Below, one piece after another: positions 16,803 through 24,978 of a stretch of DNA of 64,000 bases; position 1 is the first letter of the stretch, and every line of letters begins with the position of its first letter. A program made the translations under genes and the position numbers. Origin of the DNA: CAIXSC01 sp046349935. Its GTDB lineage: Bacteria; Planctomycetota; Planctomycetia; Pirellulales; Pirellulaceae. The notes beneath the pieces were generated by a model. The model made no database searches, had not been told where the DNA came from, and saw only the letters and a list, made by a program, of their open reading frames with translations. The DNA lies in contig JAXMBK010000004.1 in the NCBI GenBank assembly GCA_046349935.1, forward strand, positions 682,001 to 746,000, in the 5' to 3' direction.

Positions 16803-17815
16803 TACTCGAACCGATTCGGCGGCAGCTCTTCGCATCCCCGCACATCGACGCGCTCAATCTGGTCCCAGGGGACGAGCGAAATGTCGTAGGCGCCGTCGTC
16901 GGCTTGCGTGCCGAACACGCCGAAATGCGAGTCGGAAAGCGAGGCGGCGTACCAAGCGGGTTGGAACACTTGGCCGCCCTTCAGTCGCAGGTCGACCACG
17001 CTGCGGGCGTCGCGTTGCGACCAAAACCAACCAAATAGTTCATACCAGCGAGACGGATTGGGAGCGGCGGGAGGAGGCGGGGCCTGCCAGGCGCTCAGCA
17101 ATTCGGCGTGCGGCGCATCGTCGGTCGCTGAAGCGGCCGAATCGAGGCTGTCGCCGCCGACTTCCCCTGGGTCATCGTCGAGGATTTCGGCAGGCGGAAC
17201 TTCGTCGAGGAACGGAGGGGGCGATTTGGCGCCCGCCGGTTTGCTTTTTCCAGGGGGAGGAGGGGGGGGCGGCGTGAAGACGGGGGGCGCGGGCTTGGCT
17301 GTCGCCGCCGGCTTGCTCAATCCGGTCGTGGTCCCCTGTTTCGCAATGCTGCTGGGGCTCGGCGGGCCGGCCGAGAAAGTGGGCGCACTGCTGATTTCCG
17401 TGGAACCGGATTGACTCAGCGAGTCCTGACCGGCGGGCGTCGTCAGAATGCTGCTGGTTTCTTCGGACGCGGGAATCCGAAAGCGAGACTGGCAATGCGG
17501 GCACAGGCCCAATTTGCCGCGCAGCGTCGGAGGTCCGCTGAGCTTGTGGCCGTTGGGGCAGATGAACGTGATGGTGTCGCTGCGGGGAGGCCCCGCGGCG
17601 ACCGCCCCGCCGGGCGCTGGGGGCGGCGCGAAAGGTGGAATGGAGGCGGAGGAGAAGGAGGCGGGTGCCGGCTCCGACATCGGTTCGGGTTCGTCCAGCT
17701 CCAGTTGGGGAACCAGGAACCGAGTTTGGCAGTGCGGGCATTTGCCCGCCTTGCCGGCCATTTCGTCGGGAGCAGTCAGCGGGTGTCCTTGCGGACAAAC
17801 AAAGGAGATCGTCAT
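16802..17815 (-). CDS. Protein with two zinc-ribbon-like motifs and Pro/Ala-rich linker
   Basis: A 337-aa planctomycete-type protein of unknown function. Two copies of a CPxGH-x15-CPHCxxRF motif occur, at about residues 7-33 and 88-115, each probably binding one zinc. A long Pro/Ser/Ala-rich low-complexity linker follows. The C-terminal 75 residues form a compact conserved domain (WYELFGWFWSQRDARSVVDLRL, WDQIERVDVRG). No signal peptide or membrane segment is seen. It could be an adaptor that reads protein or nucleic acid partners, but this is only a guess. Confidence 0.72.
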   Translation of the reverse strand: MTISFVCPQGHPLTAPDEMAGKAGKCPHCQTRFLVPQLELDEPEPMSEPAPASFSSASIPPFAPPPAPGGAVAAGPPRSDTITFICPNGHKLSGPPTLRGKLGLCPHCQSRFRIPASEETSSILTTPAGQDSLSQSGSTEISSAPTFSAGPPSPSSIAKQGTTTGLSKPAATAKPAPPVFTPPPPPPPGKSKPAGAKSPPPFLDEVPPAEILDDDPGEVGGDSLDSAASATDDAPHAELLSAWQAPPPPAAPNPSRWYELFGWFWSQRDARSVVDLRLKGGQVFQPAWYAASLSDSHFGVFGTQADDGAYDISLVPWDQIERVDVRGCEELPPNRFE

Positions 17816-17887
17816 GCGGGCATGTTAATCAGGCCCGCGCGCGAGATCAATTTCCCCTCCCCTTCCCCGCGGATGCGCGCCGTTCCA

Positions 17888-19360
17888 TTAAGCCATGATC
17901 TTTTGGATGGGATCGGCCCCTTCGACGCCCACCAGTTTTTGATCCAACCCGCCGTAGAAGTACGAAAGGTTGTTGGGGTCGAGCCCCATGCGGTTGAGGA
18001 TCGTGGCGTGCAGCGACTTGACGTGGAACCGATCGGTGACGGCCGCGCTGCCCAACTCGTCCGTCTCGCCGACGCTTGTTCCCCCTTTGATACCGCCGCC
18101 CGCCAGCCACATGGTGAAGCCGTAGGCGTTGTGGTCGCGCCCCGTCCCTTGTGCGTATTCGGCCGTCGGCTGCCGGCCGAACTCGCCGCCCCATACGATG
18201 AGGGTCTTCTTGAGCAGGCCGCGTTGTTTGAGGTCCTTGATCAGGCCGGCGATCGGCAAATCCGTGTTGCCGGCGTGCTTGGTGTGATTGACGACCATGT
18301 CGGAATGCGCATCCCAATTATCGTCGTTGTGGGCGCCTCCCGAGTAGATTTGAATGAAGCGGACGCCGCGTTCGACGAGTCGTCGCGCGAGCAGGCACTT
18401 GCGACCGAAGTCTTCCGTCTGGGGGCGGTCGATGCCGTACAATTGCAACGTCTGCTCCGTTTCGGTCGCAAAGTCGACCGCCTCGGGCGCATGTTGCTGC
18501 ATCTTGAACGCCAACTCGTAGGCCGCGATGCGCGCCGCCAATTCGCTGTTGTCCGCGCGATCGCCCAAGTGAGTTTGATTGCGTTCGCGCAGCCGGTCGA
18601 GCACCAAACGCTGCGACTCGCGAGTGACCCCTGCGGGAGCGCTCAGGTTGTGAATCGGGATGCCGCTGGCGCGAATCACCGAACCCTGGTAAGCCGCCGG
18701 CATGTAGCCGCTCGACCAATTCTTCGCCCCGCTGATCGGCCCGCCCGTCTTGTCGAGCATCACGACGTATCCGGGGAGGTTTTCATTTTCGCTGCCCAGC
18801 CCGTAGGTGATCCAAGAACCGAGGCTGGGATGACCGCTGAGAATGCGTCCCGAGTTCATCATGAGCATGGCCGACCCGTGGATCGGCGACTCGGCGTACA
18901 TCGAATGGATGAACGCCATGTCGTCGACGCACGCGCCCAGATTCGGAAACAGATCCGAGACCTGTTTGCCGCACTCGCCATACGGTTTGAAATTCCATTT
19001 CGGTCCGACGACGCGCCCTTCGTTGCGGTGACCGCCGCGTCCGAAGGTCTTCACCGGGATCGTCTTGCCGTCGAGCGGATAGAGTTTGGGCTTATAGTCG
19101 AACGTGTCGACGTGGCTCGGACCGCCATACATGAACAGGAAGATGACGCTGGTCGCCTCCGGTTCGATCATCGGCTTCTTCGGCGCCAACGGGTTCACGA
19201 ACGGAGTGATTCCGTCGGCGGCGACCGACTGCTTGGCGAAGAACCCGTCGGCGCCGAGCAGCCCGGCGAGCGCCGTGCCCGCGAAACCGCCTCCCGCCTC
19301 CCACAGGAACTCGCGCCGCGTTCTTCCGCAGAATTGTCCCGTTTGTTTTTGAGAGTGCAT
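17888..19360 (-). CDS. DUF1501 protein, Tat-exported
   Basis: A 490-aa DUF1501 protein, a sulfatase/alkaline-phosphatase-like family expanded in planctomycetes. The N-terminus carries a twin-arginine signal (TRREFLWEAGGGFAGTALAGLL). Family motifs are VIFLFMYGGPSHVDTFDYKP, VRFIQIYSGGAHNDDNWDAH, LIVWGGEFGRQPTAEY and GRDHNAYGFTMWLAGGG. The gene for the PSCyt1/DUF1549/DUF1553 protein ends 22 nt upstream on the same strand, the standard planctomycete pairing. Likely periplasmic; substrate unknown, with polysaccharide or sulfated-sugar breakdown often proposed for such pairs. Confidence 0.93.
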   Translation of the reverse strand: MHSQKQTGQFCGRTRREFLWEAGGGFAGTALAGLLGADGFFAKQSVAADGITPFVNPLAPKKPMIEPEATSVIFLFMYGGPSHVDTFDYKPKLYPLDGKTIPVKTFGRGGHRNEGRVVGPKWNFKPYGECGKQVSDLFPNLGACVDDMAFIHSMYAESPIHGSAMLMMNSGRILSGHPSLGSWITYGLGSENENLPGYVVMLDKTGGPISGAKNWSSGYMPAAYQGSVIRASGIPIHNLSAPAGVTRESQRLVLDRLRERNQTHLGDRADNSELAARIAAYELAFKMQQHAPEAVDFATETEQTLQLYGIDRPQTEDFGRKCLLARRLVERGVRFIQIYSGGAHNDDNWDAHSDMVVNHTKHAGNTDLPIAGLIKDLKQRGLLKKTLIVWGGEFGRQPTAEYAQGTGRDHNAYGFTMWLAGGGIKGGTSVGETDELGSAAVTDRFHVKSLHATILNRMGLDPNNLSYFYGGLDQKLVGVEGADPIQKIMA

Positions 19361-19382
19361 GTTCAGTTCTCCGCGAAAGTCC

Positions 19383-22300
19383 TTAGTCCAAATAGACGAA
19401 GGCGTTGGTGTTGAGCAGCAGGAGGCAGAATTGTTGGAGTGCGTCGTCGGGTTTGAGCCCGTGGCGCGATTGCAGTTCTTCGATCAGCTTCAGGTCGGCC
19501 GTGGTTTCTTCCGTGGAAGGCGTTCGGCCGGCGACCAGACGCACGCCCCACTCCACCTGCGCCCGCAGGTCGTTCGGGCGATCACGCTTGAGCCGTCGCG
19601 ACAATGCCAGCGCCTGTTCATTCGAGAACTCGCCGTTCAGCATGCTGAGCGACTGCGTGGGGACGGTAGTCGTGTACCGCACGGGGCAGCTGTTGTCGGT
19701 GTCGGCCGCATCATTGTCCGACAGGATGGGAAGCAGCAGCGAGCGCTTGACGTGCACGTAGACGCTGCGGCGGGCGGCTTCTTCCGGCGTTGCACGCCCC
19801 CAGCCGGCGCCGGGTCGCGATTGGCCGGCCAGCACTTCCGCGGGAATCGGCGGGTAGACGCTCGGTCCGCCCGTCGCCAAGTTGATCTGACCGCTGACGG
19901 CCAACATCGAATCGCGAATCTCTTCGGCGGACAGCCGTCGCATCGGATAGCGCCACCACAAGTGGTTGGCGGGATCTTTCGCCAGCGCGGCAGCATTCCC
20001 CACGGAACTCATCCGATACGTGGACGACTGCAGGATCAGCTTGTGCATGCGTTTAAGCTTCCAACCGCCGTCCCGCAATTCGGACGCCAGCCAGTCGAGC
20101 AGTTCGGGGTGCGTCGGTTGTTCGCCCAAGAGTCCGAAATCGTTCGGCGTCGGCACGATGCCGCGTCCCAGGTGGTACTGCCAGAGGCGATTCGCCATGA
20201 CGCGCGCCGTAAGCGGATTGGCGGGACTGGCGATCCAGTCGGCGAGCGCGCGCCGTTTGCCGCTGGAGGCTTTCGCCGCGTCTCCTCGCAGTTGGGCGGG
20301 TTCGATGGTCAGGTGGTCGGCGTCGACCAGCACGGTCGGCGGCCCCGGCGCCACCTTTTCGCCAGGCGCCCCGGGGTTTCCGCGCAACAGCACGTGCGTG
20401 TCGGCGCGGCCCGATTCGCTCACGCTCATCACCTCCACGCCCGGCTCCGGAATCTTGGTCTTGCGGCTTTCCTCAAGCTGACGCGAGACTTCGGCATAAC
20501 GCTGCACCTGTTTCGCGTCCCAAACTCGCGGGCCTTCCTCGCGCAGAAGCGTCGCAAGATCGTCCGCGACGCTCCCCTCGACTAGGCCCACGTCGATGTA
20601 CTGCCCGCCGCCCGTCTGACGGCAATGGACGGCCAGCAAGTTGTCGCCCGTATGCAGCGCCTCAAGCGCCTCGTTGCCCAACGCGACGCGCTGGTATTTG
20701 GTGAGGAAGCCTTTGGCCGAGTAGACCAATTTGCCATTGAGATACACTTCGACGTCTTCGTCGTGGTGCAGGTCCAGCGCGACGCGCGACGGAACTCGAT
20801 CAAGCCGCACCGTGGTGCGCAACCAGATGTCGCTTTCGCGCCATGGCGTCCGCACAACGGCGCCCGGCGTGCCCGGCGTCCCAAAACCGCCGGGGCCTCG
20901 CTTCCAGCCTTCCGTCGAGTAATCCGGCTGCATCCAATCGGCTCGCGGCGATTCGGTGGTGTACTGCCACGGGCGACCCTTTTCGCGCGAGTCGGCCCGC
21001 AACGCGCTGCCGCTCGTGGAACTCGCTTCGTCCGTCAGCGGACGACGAACGCCGTCGACGCCCGTCCAGCCCAGCCGCAAAACGGGCTCTGCCGTGCTAT
21101 TGAAGTACTCGAGCTTAAACGGCAAGAGACCGGCGGCGAGCTGCGTCTTGGCTGTTTCGCGATGCCGTCCCTTTTGCGGGCGATCCACGATTTCGCGCCC
21201 GCCGATCGTCAGACGCACGCCTTCGCTAGCTTCCACGTCGAAGGCGTACTCGCCATCGTGCGGCACCTTGATCGTCCCTTCAAAGACCAGCCCGATGGCT
21301 TGACGGCGCGACGCCGGCGCCAGCGACAAGAAGCCGCTCGCCACCTGCCCCTCGGTTTCCGCCTTGAGCGATGCGAAGTCCGGCAGCGCGTCCCACGTGT
21401 CGCGATAGAAGCGGTACTGCAGCTCTGTCAGGTCCGAAGCGGCAAACTGGCCGGCGTCGCCGGGGCGCGCCGCGCGGTAGGCCGCGAGAAACGCTTGCTG
21501 CAACTGGTACATTTCGCCGTAGAGCCGCGCCTCGGAAGCTGCCTTTTCCGCCAACTGTCGTTCGTACGCCGCACGCTGCTGCGCGTCGGCGATCAGCCGC
21601 GTGTTCTTTCCGTTCATGTCGGTGACGTCGCGGAAGAACGCGAGCAGGCGGTAGTAATCGCGATGCAGAATCGGATCGCGCTTGTGCTCATGGCAACGTG
21701 CACACCCAATCGACATGCCCAGCATGACTTGGCCCGTCGTCGACACGATGCCGTCGAGCACGTCATACTTGGCCAGCGGCCGGTCGGCTGGCTCGTCGTC
21801 CCAAATTCCCAGGCGGTAGTAGCCGGTCGCCGTCAGCGTCTCCAGCGTCACTTCATCGAGTTCATCGCCCGCTAGCTGCTCGCGCAGGAATACGTCGTAC
21901 GGCTTGTCGGTGTGAAACGAGCGAATGACGTAGTCGCGATACCGCCACGCTTCCGGCTTCGGATTGTCGCGCTCGTAGCCGTTCGTCTCCGCGTAGCGGA
22001 CAAGGTCGAGCCAATGACGTCCCCATTTCTCGCCGTACTGCGGTGAATCAAGCAGTCGATCGATGAGCTTGTCGTACGCGGCCGGCGAGGGATCGCGGAC
22101 GAATTCGTCAAGCTGCGCGGGGGTGGGCGGCAAGCCGGTGAGGTCGTAATACAGGCGACGAACCAGCGTCGTCGGATCGGCCGGCGGGGAAGGGACCAAG
22201 CCGGCCGCGTCCAGCTTCGCGGCGATGAACGCATCGATCGGGTTCGTCGCCCATGCCGGGTTTTGGATGGTCGGCGGCGTCGGCCGACGGATGGGCTGAT

Positions 22301-22805
22301 AGGCCCAGTAGCGCCGCGCTTCGTCGTCGACGACTCCGCCGCGCCGCTCGCCCGGCGTCTCGTGCACGGGTTCGTCGACCAGCCCGTTCGCAGACCAGGG
22401 CAGCCCGTCTTGCACCCACCGCCGCAAAATGGCGATTTCCTCGGCGGGAATCTTGCCGCTCGGCGGCATCTCCAACTCGCGGTACTCAATCGCCGAGATC
22501 AACGCACTGCCTTCGGGATCGCCCGGCTTGGCCGCCGGTCCCAAGTCGCCGCCTCGGAGCAGCGCGGGGCGGTTCGTCATCCGGAGACCGCCCCGAATCT
22601 TCTCTTCGCCGCCGTGACACTTCAGGCAGCGATTCTTCAAGATCGGCTCGACCTGCTTCTCGAAAAACTCCACCTGCGCCGCGGTAAAGGACGGCTTTTC
22701 GGCTTCTTGCCCCGTTGAGCTCCGATTGCCGTGCAGGGCGAGCAGTATGGCGAAGGCGAGCAGCGCGGGGCGAGCGAACATCAGACGGACTACGGACTGC
22801 AACAT
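19383..22805 (-). CDS. PSCyt1-DUF1549-PA14-DUF1553 giant planctomycete protein
   Basis: A 1140-aa exported protein. A signal peptide spans about residues 8-35. The PSCyt1 cytochrome-like domain has the heme motif CLKCH near residue 60. PSCyt2/DUF1549 follows (PIDAFIAAKLDAAGL, DLTGLPPTPAQLDEF, KWGRHWLDLVRYAETNGYE) with a second CxxCH, CARCH. The middle holds a PA14-like beta segment and a beta-sandwich part (EDVEVYLNGKLVY). The C-terminal DUF1553 domain shows RALADWIASPANPLTARVMANRLWQYH and ends NTNAFVYLD. The ATG at 22805 is preferred over an in-frame TTG at 22811. It is paired with the DUF1501 gene downstream; the PA14 part suggests carbohydrate binding. Confidence 0.93.
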   Translation of the reverse strand: MLQSVVRLMFARPALLAFAILLALHGNRSSTGQEAEKPSFTAAQVEFFEKQVEPILKNRCLKCHGGEEKIRGGLRMTNRPALLRGGDLGPAAKPGDPEGSALISAIEYRELEMPPSGKIPAEEIAILRRWVQDGLPWSANGLVDEPVHETPGERRGGVVDDEARRYWAYQPIRRPTPPTIQNPAWATNPIDAFIAAKLDAAGLVPSPPADPTTLVRRLYYDLTGLPPTPAQLDEFVRDPSPAAYDKLIDRLLDSPQYGEKWGRHWLDLVRYAETNGYERDNPKPEAWRYRDYVIRSFHTDKPYDVFLREQLAGDELDEVTLETLTATGYYRLGIWDDEPADRPLAKYDVLDGIVSTTGQVMLGMSIGCARCHEHKRDPILHRDYYRLLAFFRDVTDMNGKNTRLIADAQQRAAYERQLAEKAASEARLYGEMYQLQQAFLAAYRAARPGDAGQFAASDLTELQYRFYRDTWDALPDFASLKAETEGQVASGFLSLAPASRRQAIGLVFEGTIKVPHDGEYAFDVEASEGVRLTIGGREIVDRPQKGRHRETAKTQLAAGLLPFKLEYFNSTAEPVLRLGWTGVDGVRRPLTDEASSTSGSALRADSREKGRPWQYTTESPRADWMQPDYSTEGWKRGPGGFGTPGTPGAVVRTPWRESDIWLRTTVRLDRVPSRVALDLHHDEDVEVYLNGKLVYSAKGFLTKYQRVALGNEALEALHTGDNLLAVHCRQTGGGQYIDVGLVEGSVADDLATLLREEGPRVWDAKQVQRYAEVSRQLEESRKTKIPEPGVEVMSVSESGRADTHVLLRGNPGAPGEKVAPGPPTVLVDADHLTIEPAQLRGDAAKASSGKRRALADWIASPANPLTARVMANRLWQYHLGRGIVPTPNDFGLLGEQPTHPELLDWLASELRDGGWKLKRMHKLILQSSTYRMSSVGNAAALAKDPANHLWWRYPMRRLSAEEIRDSMLAVSGQINLATGGPSVYPPIPAEVLAGQSRPGAGWGRATPEEAARRSVYVHVKRSLLLPILSDNDAADTDNSCPVRYTTTVPTQSLSMLNGEFSNEQALALSRRLKRDRPNDLRAQVEWGVRLVAGRTPSTEETTADLKLIEELQSRHGLKPDDALQQFCLLLLNTNAFVYLD

Positions 22806-23158
22806 GAGCAAACCCTCGCTGGGCAGCGGCGGGATGAACGAACCAAAGGCAGGATGTCAGGCGGGACGCGCGGTCGGCCAAGTTCGACCGTCTCACCGGA
22901 CGGCCGCGTCTGTCTGACCTCAGTGTAACCCAACTAGCACACGTCGTGCCAACGGTCGGCGGATTCCGTTTCGCCGCGACCGTGCGGGCCCTTTTTCAAC
23001 GCCCTACGGCACGGAAGGGCGGCCCCCGAGGCGCTCGCCGCGCGCCGAGCTCCACGTTTCGTTTGTCTCGCAAGTGTTTCGGAGTGTTACTGTAAGTTAC
23101 ACTTGGGTGACACATCGTTCCTTCCACCGTGGTTCGTCGGGGCCAGGATTCCTTTGCC
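22806..23158. other. Divergent intergenic region
   Basis: Gene-free 353 nt between the giant PSCyt1 gene (-) and the TIM-barrel/sigma54 activator (+). No coding frame is convincing. It must hold both promoters. The only structure I can support is the inverted repeat at 23083-23103. Confidence 0.6.
23083..23103. promoter_or_regulatory. Candidate operator palindrome
   Basis: The 21-nt inverted repeat has arms AGTGTTAC and GTTACACT (7 of 8 positions complementary) around a TGTAA centre, 55 nt before the ATG of the TIM-barrel/sigma54 activator. Further GTGT/ACAC half-sites lie within 20 nt on both sides. This fits a dimeric repressor or autoregulation site, but no factor can be named. Confidence 0.4.
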
Positions 23159-24958
23159 ATGAAACGTTCCCTGAGAACGCGGCTCTTCACCCAACAGGCC
23201 TCCATGCCGGTCGTCGGCGCCATCGTCGACTCCGGGCAACTCGCTCAGCTTGCCGTGGCGGGCGGCGCCGATTTCTTGATGGCGCTGCCCGTGGCTCCGT
23301 TTCGTCAGCGCGGCGTCAGCGCCTTGGGAGCATTCCTGCCGTTCGTCGGTGCGAATGACGCGACGTGGCGGCAGGTCGAGACGCAGTTGGCGCCATGGGC
23401 GCATGTGTGCCCGCTGCCGCTGGTGGCAGGCGTGTTGGCAGGCGACCCGCAGTGGCCGGTCGACGTCGTCATCGAGCGCGCGAAGCGCTGGGGCGTCGCC
23501 GGACTCACGAACTATCCCACGGTCACGCTTACGGACGGCCGTTTGCGGCAGATTTTCGAGTCGCAGGGAACGACGCTCGAAGCCGAGGCGGAGCTGTTGC
23601 GCGCGGCGCTGACGGCGGGGCTTGCTGCCGTGGGCTTCGTCGGCGACGATCCCGAGGCGGCCGAACACCTCGCGGAACTGCCGTTGGACGCCCTCGTGAT
23701 TTCCGCGGGACTCACCACCGAACTAACCGACGTCGTCGACCGCCGCGATCGACTGGAGCGCGTGGTGACGGCCGTGCATACGGTGGTGAATCGTGCGCGT
23801 CGCGTGCGACGCGACTTGCCGTGCTTCCTGTTCGGCGGGCCCGTGACGAGCGCCGAGGATTTTGAGATTGTGCTGCGGCACGCGGCGCTTGACGGCATCG
23901 TCGGCGGTTCGGTCTTCTCGCGGCTGCCGATCGAGAAGGCGGTGACGGCGGCCGTGCGGCGCTTTAAGAGCGTTCGCGCCGCACGCGACGAAACGGCCTT
24001 CGGCGCGCTCATCGGCGCCAGTCGCGCGATGCGTCAACTGTACCGCCTGCTGGAGCGGGCCGCCGAGTGCGACTTTACGGTCTGCATCGAGGGGGAGTCG
24101 GGAACCGGCAAGGAACTGGCGGCGACGCAAATTCACCGGCTCAGCCGCCGCCAACACGGGCCGCTCGTGACGCTGAATTGCGGCGCGATTCCTGAATCGC
24201 TGCTTGAGAGCGAATTGTTTGGGCATGAGCGGGGGGCGTTTACGGGTGCGGAGCGACGTCGGCTGGGGAAGTTCGAGTTAGCCGACGGCGGCACGTTGTT
24301 TCTGGACGAAGTCGCCGACTTGAGTCCGCGTGCTCAGGTGGCTCTATTGCGCGCGATTCAGCAGCGCGAAGTGACGCGCGTGGGCGCCGACGCGCCGCGC
24401 GAAGTGGATTGCCGAATCATCTGCGCCACCAATCAGCCGCTCGCGAGACTCGTGCAGGCGGGCGAGTTTCGCGCCGACTTGTACTATCGCTTGAACGAGC
24501 TCACGGTGCGGATGCCGCCGCTGCGCGAGCGACTGGATGATTTGCCGCTGCTGATAGAACCGATCCTGGCGTCGCTGCGCGTACAGAGCCGCCGACCGCT
24601 GTCCGGCATCTCGGCGAGCTTCCTAGAAAAACTGTCGCGCCACTCTTGGCCGGGCAACGTGCGCGAGCTGCAGCACGTGCTGTATCAGGCGGCGTTTCTT
24701 GAAGAAGACGCCGTCTTGTCGGGCGCGGCGTTTGAGCCGACAGCGGCGACGGCGCCGCTATTCTCTTCGGAAGTCGCAGCCGCAAGCCTGTCGTCCGGCG
24801 CCGCATCGCGTCGCGAACGGGCGTTGGCCGCGGTTCGTACGGCGGGGGGGAACAAGCGGCGAGCGGCAGAGCGTTTAGGCGTGAGCCGCAAGACGCTGTA
24901 CGCTTGGCTTGCCGAATCGCCGCCCGCCGAGCGGCCGCTCGGCGAGGGCGAAAGCTAA
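23159..24958 (+). CDS. PEP-hydrolase-like TIM barrel fused to sigma54 activator
   Basis: A 599-aa fusion. Residues 1 to about 275 resemble the TIM-barrel phosphoenolpyruvate-hydrolase-like/signal family (MPVVGAIVDSGQLAQLAVAGGADFLMALP, CFLFGGPVTSAEDFE). Residues 285-525 are a sigma54 AAA+ domain with Walker A GESGTGKE (312-319), GAFTGA (359-364) and Walker B LFLDEVADL. The C-terminus is a Fis-type HTH (NKRRAAERLGVSRKTLYAWL). The barrel occupies the sensor position, so it may bind a PEP-like or sugar-acid ligand. The ATG at 23159 begins the conserved barrel. An intact GAFTGA loop argues that it can still contact sigma54. Confidence 0.88.
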   Translation: MKRSLRTRLFTQQASMPVVGAIVDSGQLAQLAVAGGADFLMALPVAPFRQRGVSALGAFLPFVGANDATWRQVETQLAPWAHVCPLPLVAGVLAGDPQWPVDVVIERAKRWGVAGLTNYPTVTLTDGRLRQIFESQGTTLEAEAELLRAALTAGLAAVGFVGDDPEAAEHLAELPLDALVISAGLTTELTDVVDRRDRLERVVTAVHTVVNRARRVRRDLPCFLFGGPVTSAEDFEIVLRHAALDGIVGGSVFSRLPIEKAVTAAVRRFKSVRAARDETAFGALIGASRAMRQLYRLLERAAECDFTVCIEGESGTGKELAATQIHRLSRRQHGPLVTLNCGAIPESLLESELFGHERGAFTGAERRRLGKFELADGGTLFLDEVADLSPRAQVALLRAIQQREVTRVGADAPREVDCRIICATNQPLARLVQAGEFRADLYYRLNELTVRMPPLRERLDDLPLLIEPILASLRVQSRRPLSGISASFLEKLSRHSWPGNVRELQHVLYQAAFLEEDAVLSGAAFEPTAATAPLFSSEVAAASLSSGAASRRERALAAVRTAGGNKRRAAERLGVSRKTLYAWLAESPPAERPLGEGES

Positions 24959-24978
24959 ACGATCGCTGGCGCGGCGCG

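Noticed and set aside
17411..19414. A 667-residue plus-strand frame opposite the zinc-ribbon and DUF1501 genes
   Set aside because: No domain; DUF1501 motifs and Tat signal are on the other strand.
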